Positions 1 to 11,631 of a stretch of DNA of 64,000 bases are shown in pieces. A model generated the notes under the pieces. That model searched no databases and had not been told where the DNA came from. It saw nothing but the letters and a program-made list of their open reading frames with translations. The DNA is from an uncultured Fidelibacterota bacterium (GTDB lineage Bacteria; Fidelibacterota; Marinisomatia; Marinisomatales; Marinisomataceae), in assembly GCA_902578385.1 (NCBI GenBank), contig CACHCR010000002.1:79997-143996 (forward strand), given 5' to 3'. A program made the translations under genes and the position numbers. Position 1 is the stretch's first letter. Each line of letters opens with the position of its first letter.

Positions 1-529
1 GATGAATATTATTGGATGTTTAGATGTTCCAACAAAGGGAAAATACAAATTTAAGAATGAGTTGATTTCAGAAATGGACGACAATCAGCTTGCTAATATA
101 AGAAACGAAAAAATTGGATTTGTTTTTCAAACTTTTAATCTTCTTCCAAAACTTAATGCAATGCAAAATGTTGAAGTTCCTTTAATTTATTCTTCCCTAG
201 GAAGAAAAGATAGAAAAGAACGAGCAGAAGAAGCTTTACACATTGTTGGATTGCAAGATAGGATGACTCATAAGCCGAATGAATTATCTGGAGGTCAAAG
301 ACAAAGAGTTGCTATTGCAAGAGCATTAGTAAACAAGCCATCTATTATTTTGGCTGACGAACCTACTGGTAATTTAGATTCAAAAAGCGGTAATGAGATT
401 TTAAAGTTTTTTACTAAACTTCATAAAGATGGAAATACAATCATTATGGTAACACATGAAGAGTCAGTAGCCAAGCTTTCAAAAAGAAGAATTGATATTT
501 TTGACGGAAAAATTGCCAGAGATGAATAA
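1..529 (+). CDS. ABC transporter ATP-binding protein, MacB/LolD type (5' end outside window)
   Basis: ATPase of a MacB/LolD-type ABC system that powers the two FtsX-fold permeases encoded next. The visible part starts just after the expected Walker A loop (MNIIGCLD normally follows GKST), so the ATG at position 2 is internal and the gene begins before the window. Seen: Q-loop ([10 protein letters not shown]), signature [14 protein letters not shown], Walker [13 protein letters not shown] and the H-loop His in MVTHE. The stop codon overlaps the next start by 8 bases, so the three genes form one operon. Substrate unknown; such systems export lipoproteins, peptides or drugs, and an upstream MacA-like adaptor would be expected. 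Confidence 0.93.
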   Translation, partial: MNIIGCLDVPTKGKYKFKNELISEMDDNQLANIRNEKIGFVFQTFNLLPKLNAMQNVEVPLIYSSLGRKDRKERAEEALHIVGLQDRMTHKPNELSGGQRQRVAIARALVNKPSIILADEPTGNLDSKSGNEILKFFTKLHKDGNTIIMVTHEESVAKLSKRRIDIFDGKIARDE

Positions 530-1763
530 TTTTTTAAAAAATATTATTATTGGTTTATTCTCTGTGAGGTCAAATTTAACTCGAGTTATTTTAACTGCAT
601 CTGGATTAACTATTGGTATTTTTACTGTAAGCTTAGTTTCTGCTGCTGTTTCAAGTATTGATAAAGAATTTGCTAAATCAATGGATTACTATGGAAATGA
701 TAAAGTATATGTAGGAACATGGCCGTGGTCTTTTGATTTTGACTGGTGGAAATATAGAAATCGTCCAAAAATTGAAGAGTCTTCATTAGAGTATATTTCT
801 CAATATAGTGAATACATTACAGATGTAAGTATCAAGAAAAATACTTGGACTAAAGCTACTTATGGGAATAAAGCTTCTTGGGTTCAGCTGAACGGAGTGT
901 ATCCAAGCTATCAAGATATGTTAAGTGGAACTAAGATTGAAAATGGAAGATTTTTCTCACAAAATGAATGGGACTTACAAAGAAGAGTTATCATTGTTGG
1001 AGGAACAGTAAGGGATGGGTTTTTTCAGGGTAAAAATCCTATTGGTAAAAAAATAAGACTCAATAATGTTACTTTTGAAATTATCGGTGAGCTGAAAAAG
1101 CAAGGGATAGGAATGGTTCCTGGCGGAACATTAGATAATTTAGTAATTATGCCTTCAACCACTTTTGAAAGAATACTTACAAGATGGGGATTTGATGAAT
1201 TGGTTTTACAAACTAATCCAGAAGATATTCCTTTAGCTAAAGAAGAGGTTGGAATGATTATGCGTGTTGCTAGAAAAATTCCACCAGGAGATGATGATAA
1301 TTTTGCTGTTAATTCTGCTGATGCATATATGGAACAATTTAATACAATGAAAAATGCAATAGCAGGTATGGGATTTCTTGTTACAGGAATCTCTCTAGTG
1401 GTTTCTGCAATAGGTATTATGAATGTAATGTTTGTTTCTGTAAGAGAACGGACAAGAGAGATTGGTTTAAGAAAAGCAATGGGAGCTACAAATTTTAATA
1501 TTTTGACTCAATTTTTAAGTGAAGCAGTAGCGATAGCAATTATTGGTGGTACAGTTGGTATTGCACTTATAAGATTAACTGTTTTTGGACTTTCTTCTTT
1601 TCCAATACCTAATTTTAATGGATCTACACTTCCAATAAGCTTTGACCTAGTTCTTGTATTCTATACTTTCAGCATTTGTGTTGTTATCGGTATTTTGGCA
1701 GGTATGATTCCAGCTAGAACAGCAGCAAATCTAAATCCTATTGACGCATTAAGAGATGAATAG
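522..1763 (+). CDS. ABC transporter permease, MacB-like (first of pair)
   Basis: Inner-membrane permease of the MacB/FtsX family. An N-terminal membrane segment (about residues 10-40) is followed by a large periplasmic core domain and three C-terminal segments (about 280-405) containing the conserved stretch around [16 protein letters not shown] start it at ATG 522, which overlaps the ATPase stop; an in-frame ATG at 492 would add ten residues inside the ATPase gene and is unlikely. It overlaps the next permease by 8 bases. Two different permeases with one ATPase suggest a heterodimeric transporter. Substrate cannot be read from the sequence. Confidence 0.9.
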   Translation: MNNFLKNIIIGLFSVRSNLTRVILTASGLTIGIFTVSLVSAAVSSIDKEFAKSMDYYGNDKVYVGTWPWSFDFDWWKYRNRPKIEESSLEYISQYSEYITDVSIKKNTWTKATYGNKASWVQLNGVYPSYQDMLSGTKIENGRFFSQNEWDLQRRVIIVGGTVRDGFFQGKNPIGKKIRLNNVTFEIIGELKKQGIGMVPGGTLDNLVIMPSTTFERILTRWGFDELVLQTNPEDIPLAKEEVGMIMRVARKIPPGDDDNFAVNSADAYMEQFNTMKNAIAGMGFLVTGISLVVSAIGIMNVMFVSVRERTREIGLRKAMGATNFNILTQFLSEAVAIAIIGGTVGIALIRLTVFGLSSFPIPNFNGSTLPISFDLVLVFYTFSICVVIGILAGMIPARTAANLNPIDALRDE

Positions 1764-3027
1764 AATAATAAATTATTTAATTGATGCTATCGGAGGAGTC
1801 CTTTTTTATTTTGGACAAACAAAATTAAGAACTGCACTAACTCTTATGGGTATTACTGTAGGAGTTTCTTCTATTATTGCAATTATGACTGTTTTAGAAA
1901 CTTTTGAACAGTCTACTGAATCTCTTGTTTCAGATATGAAAACAAATATTTTTTACATTACAAAAGATAATCCTGTTCAAGTACAATTTGGTAATGATGC
2001 AGGGTGGGGTAGGCAAAAAATACCGAGAATCACGTGGGACGAGTATGAACAACTAAAACGAAATCTTACCTTAACAACAAACATGGCTGCTACAACAGCT
2101 GAAGAACCTAGCGATAGAACAATATCTGTTGGAAAAGAAGAGTTAAAAAGTAGGCTATCAAGTTTTTGGGGTTCTGATGGTGACGTTTTATCTGTTTCTA
2201 AATATGATATTCTTGATGGAAGAAATATGCAAGATGTAGATATTGAAAATGCTAGCCGAGTTGCTATTGTAGGATACTACATTAAAGAACAGCTTTTTCC
2301 GTATTCTAACCCAGTGGGTCAAAGTATAGAGATTGATAATATTCCATTTGAGATAATTGCCTTAACTGAACCTAAAGGTGAATTATTAGGGCAAAACATG
2401 GACGCTATGATAGGTATTCCTATAAGTACATATATAAAATACTTTGGAGGTAAAGGATGGAGGGGAAGACCTGATCTTCAACTTATTTTAGAAGCTGAAT
2501 CAATGGATGCTTTAGAAGATGCAACTGATGAAGCCATTGGAGTTTTTAGAGCTATAAGAAAAATTGCTCCAGGCGAACCAAATAATTTTTATATCGCGAC
2601 CAATGATCAATTGATGGATACTTTTGGAAGTTTTACATCATCATTAAAAATCTTTGTTGGTTTGGTTGCAGGTATTTCTTTAATAGTTGCTGGAATTGGT
2701 ATTGCTAACATCATGCTTGTATCTTTAACTGAAAGAATTAAAGAAATTGGAATTAGAAAAGCATTGGGGGCAAGAAGAATAGATATTTTTTTGCAATTCT
2801 TGATTGAGGCAGTACTCATTTCCGTTCTTGGTGGAATTGTAGGAATTATTTTAGGGTTATCATTCGGGAATGTTGTAGCAACATTTCTTGATCAAGATCC
2901 TGTTATTCCTTATGAATGGGTTTTTTATAGTTTACAAATTTGTGCTTCTATGGGAATAATATTTGGTTTATATCCTGCAATCAGAGCCTCAAAATTGAAT
3001 CCAATTGACTCAATGAGATACGACTAA
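1756..3027 (+). CDS. ABC transporter permease, MacB-like (second of pair)
   Basis: Second MacB/FtsX-type permease, the same length as its neighbour (423 codons in the open frame) and the same plan: N-terminal segment near residues 15-45 (LRTALTLMGITVGVSS), periplasmic core, and C-terminal membrane segments with TERIKEIGIRKALGARR. ATG 1756 lies inside the stop region of the previous gene, which implies translational coupling. Followed by about 60 bases without a gene and then the gatC operon. Probably forms the transmembrane heterodimer of the exporter. Confidence 0.9.
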   Translation: MNRIINYLIDAIGGVLFYFGQTKLRTALTLMGITVGVSSIIAIMTVLETFEQSTESLVSDMKTNIFYITKDNPVQVQFGNDAGWGRQKIPRITWDEYEQLKRNLTLTTNMAATTAEEPSDRTISVGKEELKSRLSSFWGSDGDVLSVSKYDILDGRNMQDVDIENASRVAIVGYYIKEQLFPYSNPVGQSIEIDNIPFEIIALTEPKGELLGQNMDAMIGIPISTYIKYFGGKGWRGRPDLQLILEAESMDALEDATDEAIGVFRAIRKIAPGEPNNFYIATNDQLMDTFGSFTSSLKIFVGLVAGISLIVAGIGIANIMLVSLTERIKEIGIRKALGARRIDIFLQFLIEAVLISVLGGIVGIILGLSFGNVVATFLDQDPVIPYEWVFYSLQICASMGIIFGLYPAIRASKLNPIDSMRYD

Positions 3028-3087
3028 ATTTCATAGCCTTTTTCTTGCTGTAATGTTTCTAATCATCTAAATTGTCAAAAATAATTT

Positions 3088-3395
3088 ATGTCTAAAAAAA
3101 ATAAAATTTCAGCACAAGAAGTTAAAAAAATCGCAGAATTATCGAGGCTGTCCTTATCGAGCGATGAGTTAAAAAAACGAACAGAAGATATGAATAATAT
3201 TCTCAATTATATGGACACTTTAAATGAGATTGATACTGAAGATGTTGAAGAGCTGTATAATGTTCATGATATGAATAATTCACTAAGGGAAGATAGTTTT
3301 GATACTTCTTTAGATAAAAAAGATGTTTTAAAAAATAGCCCTAACTCTAATAATGACTATATAGAAGTTCCACTTACTGTTAAAAAGGAAAGCCA

Positions 3396-3399
<4 letters not shown>
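3088..3399 (+). CDS. gatC: Asp-tRNA(Asn)/Glu-tRNA(Gln) amidotransferase subunit C
   Basis: Small subunit of the GatCAB amidotransferase, which converts mischarged Asp-tRNA(Asn) and/or Glu-tRNA(Gln) to the correct amide form. The 103-residue length fits. Seen: the N-terminal helix (VKKIAELSRLSLSSDELKK), the linker after LNYMDTLNEIDTEDVEELYNV, the LREDSF motif and the C-terminal EVPLTVKK end. gatA and gatB are not in the window. First gene of a compact operon; its TGA overlaps the GTG start of kdsB (GTGA). Fits with the AspRS at 49047, which has a feature of non-discriminating enzymes. Confidence 0.9.
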
Positions 3400-5676
<2,277 letters not shown>

Positions 5677-5678
5677 AA

Positions 5679-6500
5679 ATGAATAAAGTCATATTAGATA
5701 AAGTTACATTTGGTGATAATTCTATACCATTGATCGGTGGTCCATGTGTTATTGAAAGTAGAGATCATTGTTTGGGAATGGCTGAAAAAATCACTGAAAT
5801 TACTACAAAATTAAATATTCCATTTATCTTCAAAAGCTCATTTGATAAAGCAAATAGAACATCTATATCATCTTTTAGAGGAAATGGTTTAGATGATGGA
5901 CTTAAAATTCTAGAGGAGATTAAAAGAACATTTAATATTCCAATAACAACAGATATACATCTTCCTGAGCATGCACAGGCAGTTAGTGAAGTTGTTGATA
6001 TTATTCAAATCCCAGCATTTCTTTGTAGACAAACTGATTTATTAATTGCAGCTGCTAAAACTGGTAAAGTAGTAAATGTTAAAAAAGGACAATTTTTATC
6101 TCCCTATAAGGTTGAAAATATCATTAATAAATTAGAAGAAAATGGAAATAAGAATATCTTAATTACAGAGAGAGGAAATACCTTCGGCTTTGATAGCTTA
6201 GTTACTGATTTAAGATCAATCCCAATTATGAAAAAATTTGGTTATCCAGTTGTATTTGATGCAACACATAGTGCTCAAATTCCTGGAAATCATGAAAATA
6301 ATACTGGCGGGAATAGAGAGTATATCCCATCACAAACTTTTGCAGCAGTATCAGCTGGAGCAGATGGAATTTTTATGGAAGTGCATGATAACGTAGATAG
6401 TGCATTAAGTGATGCGAGTACTCAATGGCCCATAGAAAAATTAGAAAATACTCTTCAGTCTATTCTTGCTTTTAGAAAAACATATTTAAATCATGGATAA
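5679..6500 (+). CDS. kdsA: 2-dehydro-3-deoxyphosphooctonate aldolase (Kdo-8-phosphate synthase)
   Basis: Condenses phosphoenolpyruvate with arabinose 5-phosphate to Kdo-8-phosphate. Seen: GGPCVIESRD near the N-terminus, KSSFDKANRTS, and the barrel motifs around TDIHLPEHA, KKGQFLSPY, ITERGNTFG and FDATHSAQ. Cys23 in GPCVIES is the position that binds metal in the metal-dependent class; metal-free enzymes have Asn there, so this is probably a metal-dependent KdsA (family knowledge). 273 residues, normal. Overlaps kdsC by 8 bases. Confidence 0.96.
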   Translation: MNKVILDKVTFGDNSIPLIGGPCVIESRDHCLGMAEKITEITTKLNIPFIFKSSFDKANRTSISSFRGNGLDDGLKILEEIKRTFNIPITTDIHLPEHAQAVSEVVDIIQIPAFLCRQTDLLIAAAKTGKVVNVKKGQFLSPYKVENIINKLEENGNKNILITERGNTFGFDSLVTDLRSIPIMKKFGYPVVFDATHSAQIPGNHENNTGGNREYIPSQTFAAVSAGADGIFMEVHDNVDSALSDASTQWPIEKLENTLQSILAFRKTYLNHG

Positions 6501-7035
6501 AAAATTAAAAAAACAACTTTCTGAAATTAAGCTATTGATATGCGATATTGATGGAGTTTTAACTGATGGTTCTTTTATTAAAAGTACTTCAGGTGATGAG
6601 TTGAGATCTTTCAATGCTCTCGATGGTGTTGGTTTTGTAATGTTAAGACTATTAAATCTACATATTAAAACTGCATGGATAACTGGTAGAGAATCACTAA
6701 CAACAACTCAAAGAGCTGAAGAATTACAAATTGATGATGTATATAACGGAGTTATTAGAAAAATTGATGCATATGATGAATTAAAGAAAAAATATAATCT
6801 ATCTGATCATGAAATATGTTTTATAGGAGACGATATTATTGATATTCCAATTTTAGAAAAAGTAGGATTTGCTGTATCAGTACCAAATGCTCCAAAGTAT
6901 ATATCTAATTATTCACATTACGTTACTTCGCTTGAAGGAGGTAAAGGGGCGGTAAGAGAAGTCATTGATTTATTGATTGAATCAAGAGGAGATTTTACTT
7001 CAAAATTAGATGAACTACTTAATGAACTTAGATGA
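6493..7035 (+). CDS. kdsC: 3-deoxy-D-manno-octulosonate 8-phosphate phosphatase (HAD family)
   Basis: Removes phosphate from Kdo-8-phosphate. Seen: HAD motif I CDIDGVLTDG with Asp18/Asp20, motif II near TAWITGRES, and motif IV FIGDDIIDIPIL; no large cap domain, as expected for the small tetrameric KdsC type. 180 residues, normal for the family. Placed between kdsA and lptC with overlaps of 8 and 4 bases, giving the pathway order kdsB-pyrG-kdsA-kdsC. Confidence 0.95.
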   Translation: MDKKLKKQLSEIKLLICDIDGVLTDGSFIKSTSGDELRSFNALDGVGFVMLRLLNLHIKTAWITGRESLTTTQRAEELQIDDVYNGVIRKIDAYDELKKKYNLSDHEICFIGDDIIDIPILEKVGFAVSVPNAPKYISNYSHYVTSLEGGKGAVREVIDLLIESRGDFTSKLDELLNELR

Positions 7036-7562
7036 TTATTAACTTTAATAAAATATTCTCAATTTATTTAATTCTAATTTTATTTTCATGTTCAAAAAGT
7101 GAATTAAGTGATAATCTTGCAAAAGATGTACATGATCAATTATCAACAAATGTTGAAATTACACTTACAAAAAAAGGGAATATTACTGCAAAAATTAAAT
7201 CAGAAATTCTAAAGAAAAATAATCAATCTCTTCAGCTAGAATTATATAATAACGTTAATGTCAATTTGTTTGATGAAAGTTTTCAGCAAAAATCTTTAAT
7301 AAAATCCGAATCAGCGATGGTTAATGAAAAAGAAAATAAAATAAAAGCCTATGGAAATGTTGAGGTTATTTCAGATGATGGTAAAGTTTTAAAAACAGAT
7401 TCTTTATCTTGGGATAACAACTCTGACAGAATTTATACCAATGCAAACCTAGAGTTTATTACTTCAAATACAGATACTTTATATGGTACTGGTTTTGAAT
7501 CCAATATTGATCTAACCGATTGGAATATTTTAAAACCTAAAGGTAGTATTAAAAATGACTAG
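7032..7562 (+). CDS. lptC: LPS export lipoprotein-like protein, LptC type
   Basis: Probable periplasmic LptC, which passes LPS from the LptBFG complex toward LptA. An N-terminal hydrophobic segment ends in a lipobox-like ILFSC (Cys20), so it appears to be a lipoprotein rather than having the single membrane helix of E. coli LptC. The rest is beta-rich, with the ESAMVNEKENKIKAYGNVEV pattern seen in LptC/OstA-like jellyrolls. The call rests mainly on this pattern and on position between kdsC and lptB. Overlaps: ATGA with kdsC and 8 bases with lptB. Confidence 0.75.
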   Translation: MIINFNKIFSIYLILILFSCSKSELSDNLAKDVHDQLSTNVEITLTKKGNITAKIKSEILKKNNQSLQLELYNNVNVNLFDESFQQKSLIKSESAMVNEKENKIKAYGNVEVISDDGKVLKTDSLSWDNNSDRIYTNANLEFITSNTDTLYGTGFESNIDLTDWNILKPKGSIKND

Positions 7563-8286
7563 AGTTCTTCAAGCTAAAAATCTCGTAAAGAGATATGGAG
7601 ATTTTTATGCAGTTAATGATATTGATTTAAATTTGCATAAAGGTGAAGTAGTTGGACTTTTAGGACCAAATGGTGCTGGTAAAACCACAACATTTTATAT
7701 GATAACAGGTATGATAAGACCCTCATCTGGCAGAATAATTTTTGGTGATGAAGATATAACAAAATCTCCAATGTATAAAAGAGCGCGTATGGGTATTGGA
7801 TATTTAGCTCAAGAACCATCAATTTTTGGGAAATTAAGTGTTGAAGATAATCTTAAAATTGTTCTTGAAACCATTATTCCTGACAAAGATGAGCAGGATG
7901 AATTAATTAACCAATTATTAACTGAATTTAATATTTCTCATATAAGAGATAATCTTGGAGCTGGCTTGTCTGGCGGTGAAAGAAGAAGAGTTGAAATATG
8001 TCGTACATTAGCACTAAAACCTGACTTTGTTTTACTGGATGAACCATTTGCAGGTGTTGATCCTATTGCAGTGGAAGATATCCAACAAATGATTATTTCA
8101 CTTAAAAAACAAAAAATAGGAGTTTTAATTACAGACCATAATGTTAGGGAGACCCTATCAATCACTGATAGATCGTATTTGTTATATGGTGGTAAGATTT
8201 TAAAATCTGGGAATGCTCAGACTCTTGCCAATGATGAAGAAGTCAGAAGAATATATTTGGGTAAAAATTTTAAATTGGATCAATGA
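7555..8286 (+). CDS. lptB: LPS export ABC transporter ATP-binding protein
   Basis: Cytoplasmic ATPase of the LptBFGC complex that extracts LPS from the inner membrane. Seen: Walker A GPNGAGKTTT, Q-loop region YLAQEPSIFGKLSVEDNL, signature LSGGERRRVEICRTLA, Walker B VLLDEPFAGVDP and switch His in ITDHNVRETL. The YLAQEPSIF and LSGGERRRVEI wording is diagnostic of LptB within ABC ATPases. 243 residues, normal. The lptB-rpoN order is also widespread in proteobacteria. Overlaps rpoN by 4 bases. Confidence 0.95.
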   Translation: MTRVLQAKNLVKRYGDFYAVNDIDLNLHKGEVVGLLGPNGAGKTTTFYMITGMIRPSSGRIIFGDEDITKSPMYKRARMGIGYLAQEPSIFGKLSVEDNLKIVLETIIPDKDEQDELINQLLTEFNISHIRDNLGAGLSGGERRRVEICRTLALKPDFVLLDEPFAGVDPIAVEDIQQMIISLKKQKIGVLITDHNVRETLSITDRSYLLYGGKILKSGNAQTLANDEEVRRIYLGKNFKLDQ

Positions 8287-9569
8287 GTAAATTTTCTACA
8301 AAGCTCAAACAAAAACAATCTATAGTTCCTCAGCAAATTATAAAATCAAGATTACTTGAGCTATCTATAGATGAGTTAGAAAAAGATTTAGAAACCGAAA
8401 TTCAGATTAATCCTGTTTTAGAAGAAAGGAACATAGAAGAATCAAAATCAGGAACTCATACAGATCCATTTCCTGATCAAAGTAGTTATGAATTATTTCT
8501 AGCTAATATTCCTGCAAGCATAGACATAAGCGATGAGCTAACATCGCAAATTGATACATCTGATTTGGATGATAAATCAAAAGCAGTAGCCAAAGAGATT
8601 ATCTATAATTTGGATAAAAATGGATTCTTAGATATTGAACTTGAATTAATTGCAGATAATCATGGATTAGATATTAATGATATAGATAAAATAAGAAGAA
8701 AAGTGATGCAGCTTGTTCCTTCCGGAGTTGGAAGTAAAGACCTGCAAGAATATCTTATATATCAAATTGGAGATTCAAGTACTTTAGCTAATGAAATAGT
8801 GCAAGATTATTTTGATGAATTCTTAAATCAAGAAACAAATACAATAAAAGAAAAAATCAAGTGTAGTAACGAAGAGTTGGAAAATGCTCTCTTATTTATC
8901 TCAGAGCAAAATTTTTCTCCTATCTTAGATAATGATTTGGGGAATGAAAATGTTATCCCTGATGCAATAGTCAAACAAAAAGATAATCAATGGTTAATTT
9001 TAATTAATGATAGATTCCTAAATAAATATCAGATTTCTCAAGATTATTTTGAGGCTGCAATGAATTCTAACTCATCCAAAGAAGAAAAAACATTTTTAAA
9101 GAATCATATTAGTAATGCACAAAACATTTTAGATACATTAGACTATAGATCTAATGTTCTTAAAAGTGTAATAGAGCAAATTTTATTAGCGCAGGGAGAT
9201 TATTTGATTGGCAAATCAGATTTTTTAAATCCACTTAAATTGGAGGATATTGCAAAGGTTATTGATAAAGATATTTCCAGTGTAAGTAGAATTATAAAAA
9301 ATAAATTTATTGATTCTCCTCTTGGATTAATTAGCTTAAAGAGTTTATTTTCAAATGCCCTTATTAAAAAATCTGGAGAAGTTACTTCATCAAACGAACT
9401 CAAAAAAACTATAAGTAATTTGATTGATGAAGAGGATAAAAAAAATCCACTTTCAGATTCAGATTTAGTGGATAAATTAAAAGAAAATGACTTCCTAGTT
9501 GCTCGAAGAACAGTCGCAAAATATAGAAAATTATTAAACATTAAAAATGCAAATCAAAGGAAAGAATAA
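8283..9569 (+). CDS. rpoN: RNA polymerase sigma-54 factor
   Basis: Alternative sigma factor that recognises -24/-12 promoters and needs an AAA+ activator. Seen: region I with a Gln-rich start (about residues 5-50, ending in ETEIQINPVLEE), a core-binding region, and the C-terminal RpoN box, here ARRTVAKYRK. The acidic region II is short, so the protein has 428 residues against about 480 in E. coli. The activator-contacting and -24-binding parts both look intact. No sigma-54 activator is encoded in the window. Confidence 0.94.
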   Translation: MSKFSTKLKQKQSIVPQQIIKSRLLELSIDELEKDLETEIQINPVLEERNIEESKSGTHTDPFPDQSSYELFLANIPASIDISDELTSQIDTSDLDDKSKAVAKEIIYNLDKNGFLDIELELIADNHGLDINDIDKIRRKVMQLVPSGVGSKDLQEYLIYQIGDSSTLANEIVQDYFDEFLNQETNTIKEKIKCSNEELENALLFISEQNFSPILDNDLGNENVIPDAIVKQKDNQWLILINDRFLNKYQISQDYFEAAMNSNSSKEEKTFLKNHISNAQNILDTLDYRSNVLKSVIEQILLAQGDYLIGKSDFLNPLKLEDIAKVIDKDISSVSRIIKNKFIDSPLGLISLKSLFSNALIKKSGEVTSSNELKKTISNLIDEEDKKNPLSDSDLVDKLKENDFLVARRTVAKYRKLLNIKNANQRKE

Positions 9570-10510
9570 TGAGTGTAAGACACTGTATAAAAGTTGATGA
9601 CTTTAGTTCGAATGAAATTTTAGACTTATTTCAACTTGCATCAGAATTAAAATCAAAATATCGCAGTAAAGAAAGTTATCAACCTTTTAAAGATAGATCC
9701 ATGGCAATGATTTTTGCTAAACCATCTGCAAGAACTAGAGTTTCTTTTGAAACAGGTTTTGCTTGGATGGGTGGACATGCAATTTATTTGGCACCACAAG
9801 ATATTGGTTTAGGTACTAGAGAAAGCGCTTCAGACTTAGCACAACTTTTTAGTAGATATAATGATATGATTATGGCAAGAGTTTTTAGCCATAGCGATAT
9901 GCTCGAATTTGAAAAGCATGCAACTGTTCCTGTTATCAACGGATTAACTGATTATAATCATCCTTGCCAGATTCTTACGGATATGTTTACAATTTGGGAA
10001 CAGAAGAAAGATAGTTTTCAAGATTTAAAGATTGTTTATGTTGGCGATGGTAATAATATTGTTAATTCATGGATCAGGCTTGCTTCAATTTTACCTTTTG
10101 AGTTTACATGTGTTTGTCCTGAAGGATATGAGCCAGATAAAGACACAATATCTTATGCCAAATCTAAAAACTTATCTACAATCAATATTTCACATAATCC
10201 TGAAGATGGCGTGAAAGATGCAGATGTAATTTATACAGATGTATGGGCATCAATGGGTCAAAAAGAAGAGATTGATGAAAGAATCAAAATATTTTCTCCT
10301 TTACAGGTTAATAAAGAATTGGTGAAGCATGCTAAAGATAATTATATGTTTATGCATTGTTTACCAGCAGAGAGAGGTAGAGAAGTTACAGATGAAGTAA
10401 TTGATTCTTCTAATTCAGTAGTATTCGAGCAAGCAGAAAATAGATTGCATACTCAGAATGCTATTATGGTTACTCTTTCAGATAAATTATCGCCTTGGAA
10501 TAGATTTTGA
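9569..10510 (+). CDS. argF: Ornithine carbamoyltransferase
   Basis: Makes citrulline from ornithine and carbamoyl phosphate in arginine synthesis. Seen: the carbamoyl-phosphate motif SxRTR as SARTRVSFE, the HPCQILTD motif, the ornithine loop region DVWASMGQ, and the catalytic HCLPA motif in MHCLPAERGREVTDEV. 313 residues, normal. The start overlaps the rpoN stop by one base (TAATG). No other arginine genes are nearby, so its place in this operon is not explained by pathway. Confidence 0.94.
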   Translation: MSVRHCIKVDDFSSNEILDLFQLASELKSKYRSKESYQPFKDRSMAMIFAKPSARTRVSFETGFAWMGGHAIYLAPQDIGLGTRESASDLAQLFSRYNDMIMARVFSHSDMLEFEKHATVPVINGLTDYNHPCQILTDMFTIWEQKKDSFQDLKIVYVGDGNNIVNSWIRLASILPFEFTCVCPEGYEPDKDTISYAKSKNLSTINISHNPEDGVKDADVIYTDVWASMGQKEEIDERIKIFSPLQVNKELVKHAKDNYMFMHCLPAERGREVTDEVIDSSNSVVFEQAENRLHTQNAIMVTLSDKLSPWNRF

Positions 10511-10764
10511 AGTGGATTGAAATAGTTGATAGAAAAGACGGTCATACTCTAAGAGTTATAAATCTTAGCTACGTAACTAGCATTGATTTTGAGTTTGTAC
10601 ATCGTAAAAAACCAAAACTTTCTAAAGAAATTATTGTAACAATCTCTGATTGTAATAATGAAACTCAAAATTATTATTTTGGACCTAATTCAAATCATAT
10701 TTGGTCAAACGATAAATTAATTCAACATAAGTTGGATAAATGTCTTGAATTTCTTAATAAGTGA
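10507..10764 (+). CDS. Small protein of unknown function (85 residues)
   Basis: I do not recognise this protein. It reads MKWIEIVDRKDGHTLRVINL at the start, is predicted to be beta-rich with a short C-terminal helix, and has no signal peptide or membrane segment. The only available start is TTG at 10507, inside the argF stop (TTGA), typical of translational coupling in this operon; the composition matches the neighbours. It ends 6 bases before the convergent lpxH. Probably a real gene, function unknown. Confidence 0.6.
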   Translation: MKWIEIVDRKDGHTLRVINLSYVTSIDFEFVHRKKPKLSKEIIVTISDCNNETQNYYFGPNSNHIWSNDKLIQHKLDKCLEFLNK

Positions 10765-10770
10765 ATTAAT

Positions 10771-11502
10771 CTATAATCTTTTGACAGAAATAGATTCACC
10801 GTCATATTTAGCATAGTTAAAATCTTCTTCAGAACAATCATCAAGAATAATTAATTGCTTTTCGTTATCAATAAAATTAAATGAATGATGGTAGTGACCC
10901 ATAATAACTATATCGCATCCTTGATTCCATTTTGACTTTGCATAATTAATCAATTCTGCATGAATATTATCTAATTTTTCCTGGTTCACTATGTGAGAGT
11001 CTTTTCTTTCATATGAAATTTTCTTTGCAATGTTTAAAGCAAGCTTCTTTGGTAATAATGAGTAGAAAAACCTAAAAATTCTGCTTCTTAAAATTAATTT
11101 TAATATCCTATATCCTCTATCCCATGATAAGATGCCATCGCCATGAGTGACATATATTTTCTTTTGACCAATAGATAAAGTTTGATCAGTTAAGAATGTT
11201 TGATTTGTTAGAGAGCGAAACTGACTTCCAATCCAATAATCATGATTACCTGCAATAAAATAAATTTCAATTCCTTTATCTCTAATTTGTTTAAGTACTA
11301 AAAAAACTTCTTCAAAATAATTGGGATTATTTTTTTTGTATTCAAAGTAATAATCAAAAAAATCACCCATAATAAATACGCTTCCACTGTTATATTCGAT
11401 TGAATCTAAAAATTCCTTCATTTTTTTTATTTTTTTTTCATTTGATGGTGAGGAAACAGGAGAGAAATGATTATCTCCAAAAAAATAGATTGGTAATTGC
11501 AT
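10771..11502 (-). CDS. lpxH: UDP-2,3-diacylglucosamine pyrophosphatase-type metallophosphoesterase
   Basis: Likely LpxH, which cleaves UDP-2,3-diacylglucosamine to lipid X in lipid A synthesis at the inner membrane face. Seen in order: GDNH (Asp10, His12), GDFFDYYFEY (Asp47), AGNHDYWIG, THGDG and GHYHHSF, the five metal/phosphate motifs of the calcineurin-like fold with the LpxH spacing. 243 residues fits. Convergent to the operon before it. LpxH rather than LpxG/LpxI is inferred from motif spacing and the Kdo/Lpt genes nearby. Confidence 0.83.
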   Translation of the reverse strand: MQLPIYFFGDNHFSPVSSPSNEKKIKKMKEFLDSIEYNSGSVFIMGDFFDYYFEYKKNNPNYFEEVFLVLKQIRDKGIEIYFIAGNHDYWIGSQFRSLTNQTFLTDQTLSIGQKKIYVTHGDGILSWDRGYRILKLILRSRIFRFFYSLLPKKLALNIAKKISYERKDSHIVNQEKLDNIHAELINYAKSKWNQGCDIVIMGHYHHSFNFIDNEKQLIILDDCSEEDFNYAKYDGESISVKRL

Positions 11503-11573
11503 TTAAAAACTTAATCTTTTATAAAAATTGCATCAATGAATTAATAATTTAAATTTTTTGTTTTAAATTATAC

Positions 11574-11581
11574 TATCTTTG
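11574..11581 (+). promoter_or_regulatory. Possible -10 element TATCTTTG
   Basis: TATCTTTG fits the Bacteroidetes -10-type consensus TAnnTTTG and lies about 50 bases before the start I choose at 11632, in the 129-base gap between lpxH and the next gene. A TTTG lies upstream at 11557-11560, but the 13-base spacing is shorter than the usual 19-21, so support is modest. Confidence 0.35.
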
Positions 11582-11631
11582 ACAATAAAAATTATTTGAA
11601 ACATAATCAAATTTTTAACTTATATAACCAT

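Noticed and set aside
2025..2045. Possible parS site (contains CACGTG)
   Set aside because: The palindrome around CACGTG does not extend to the parS consensus and it lies inside a permease gene far from parAB.
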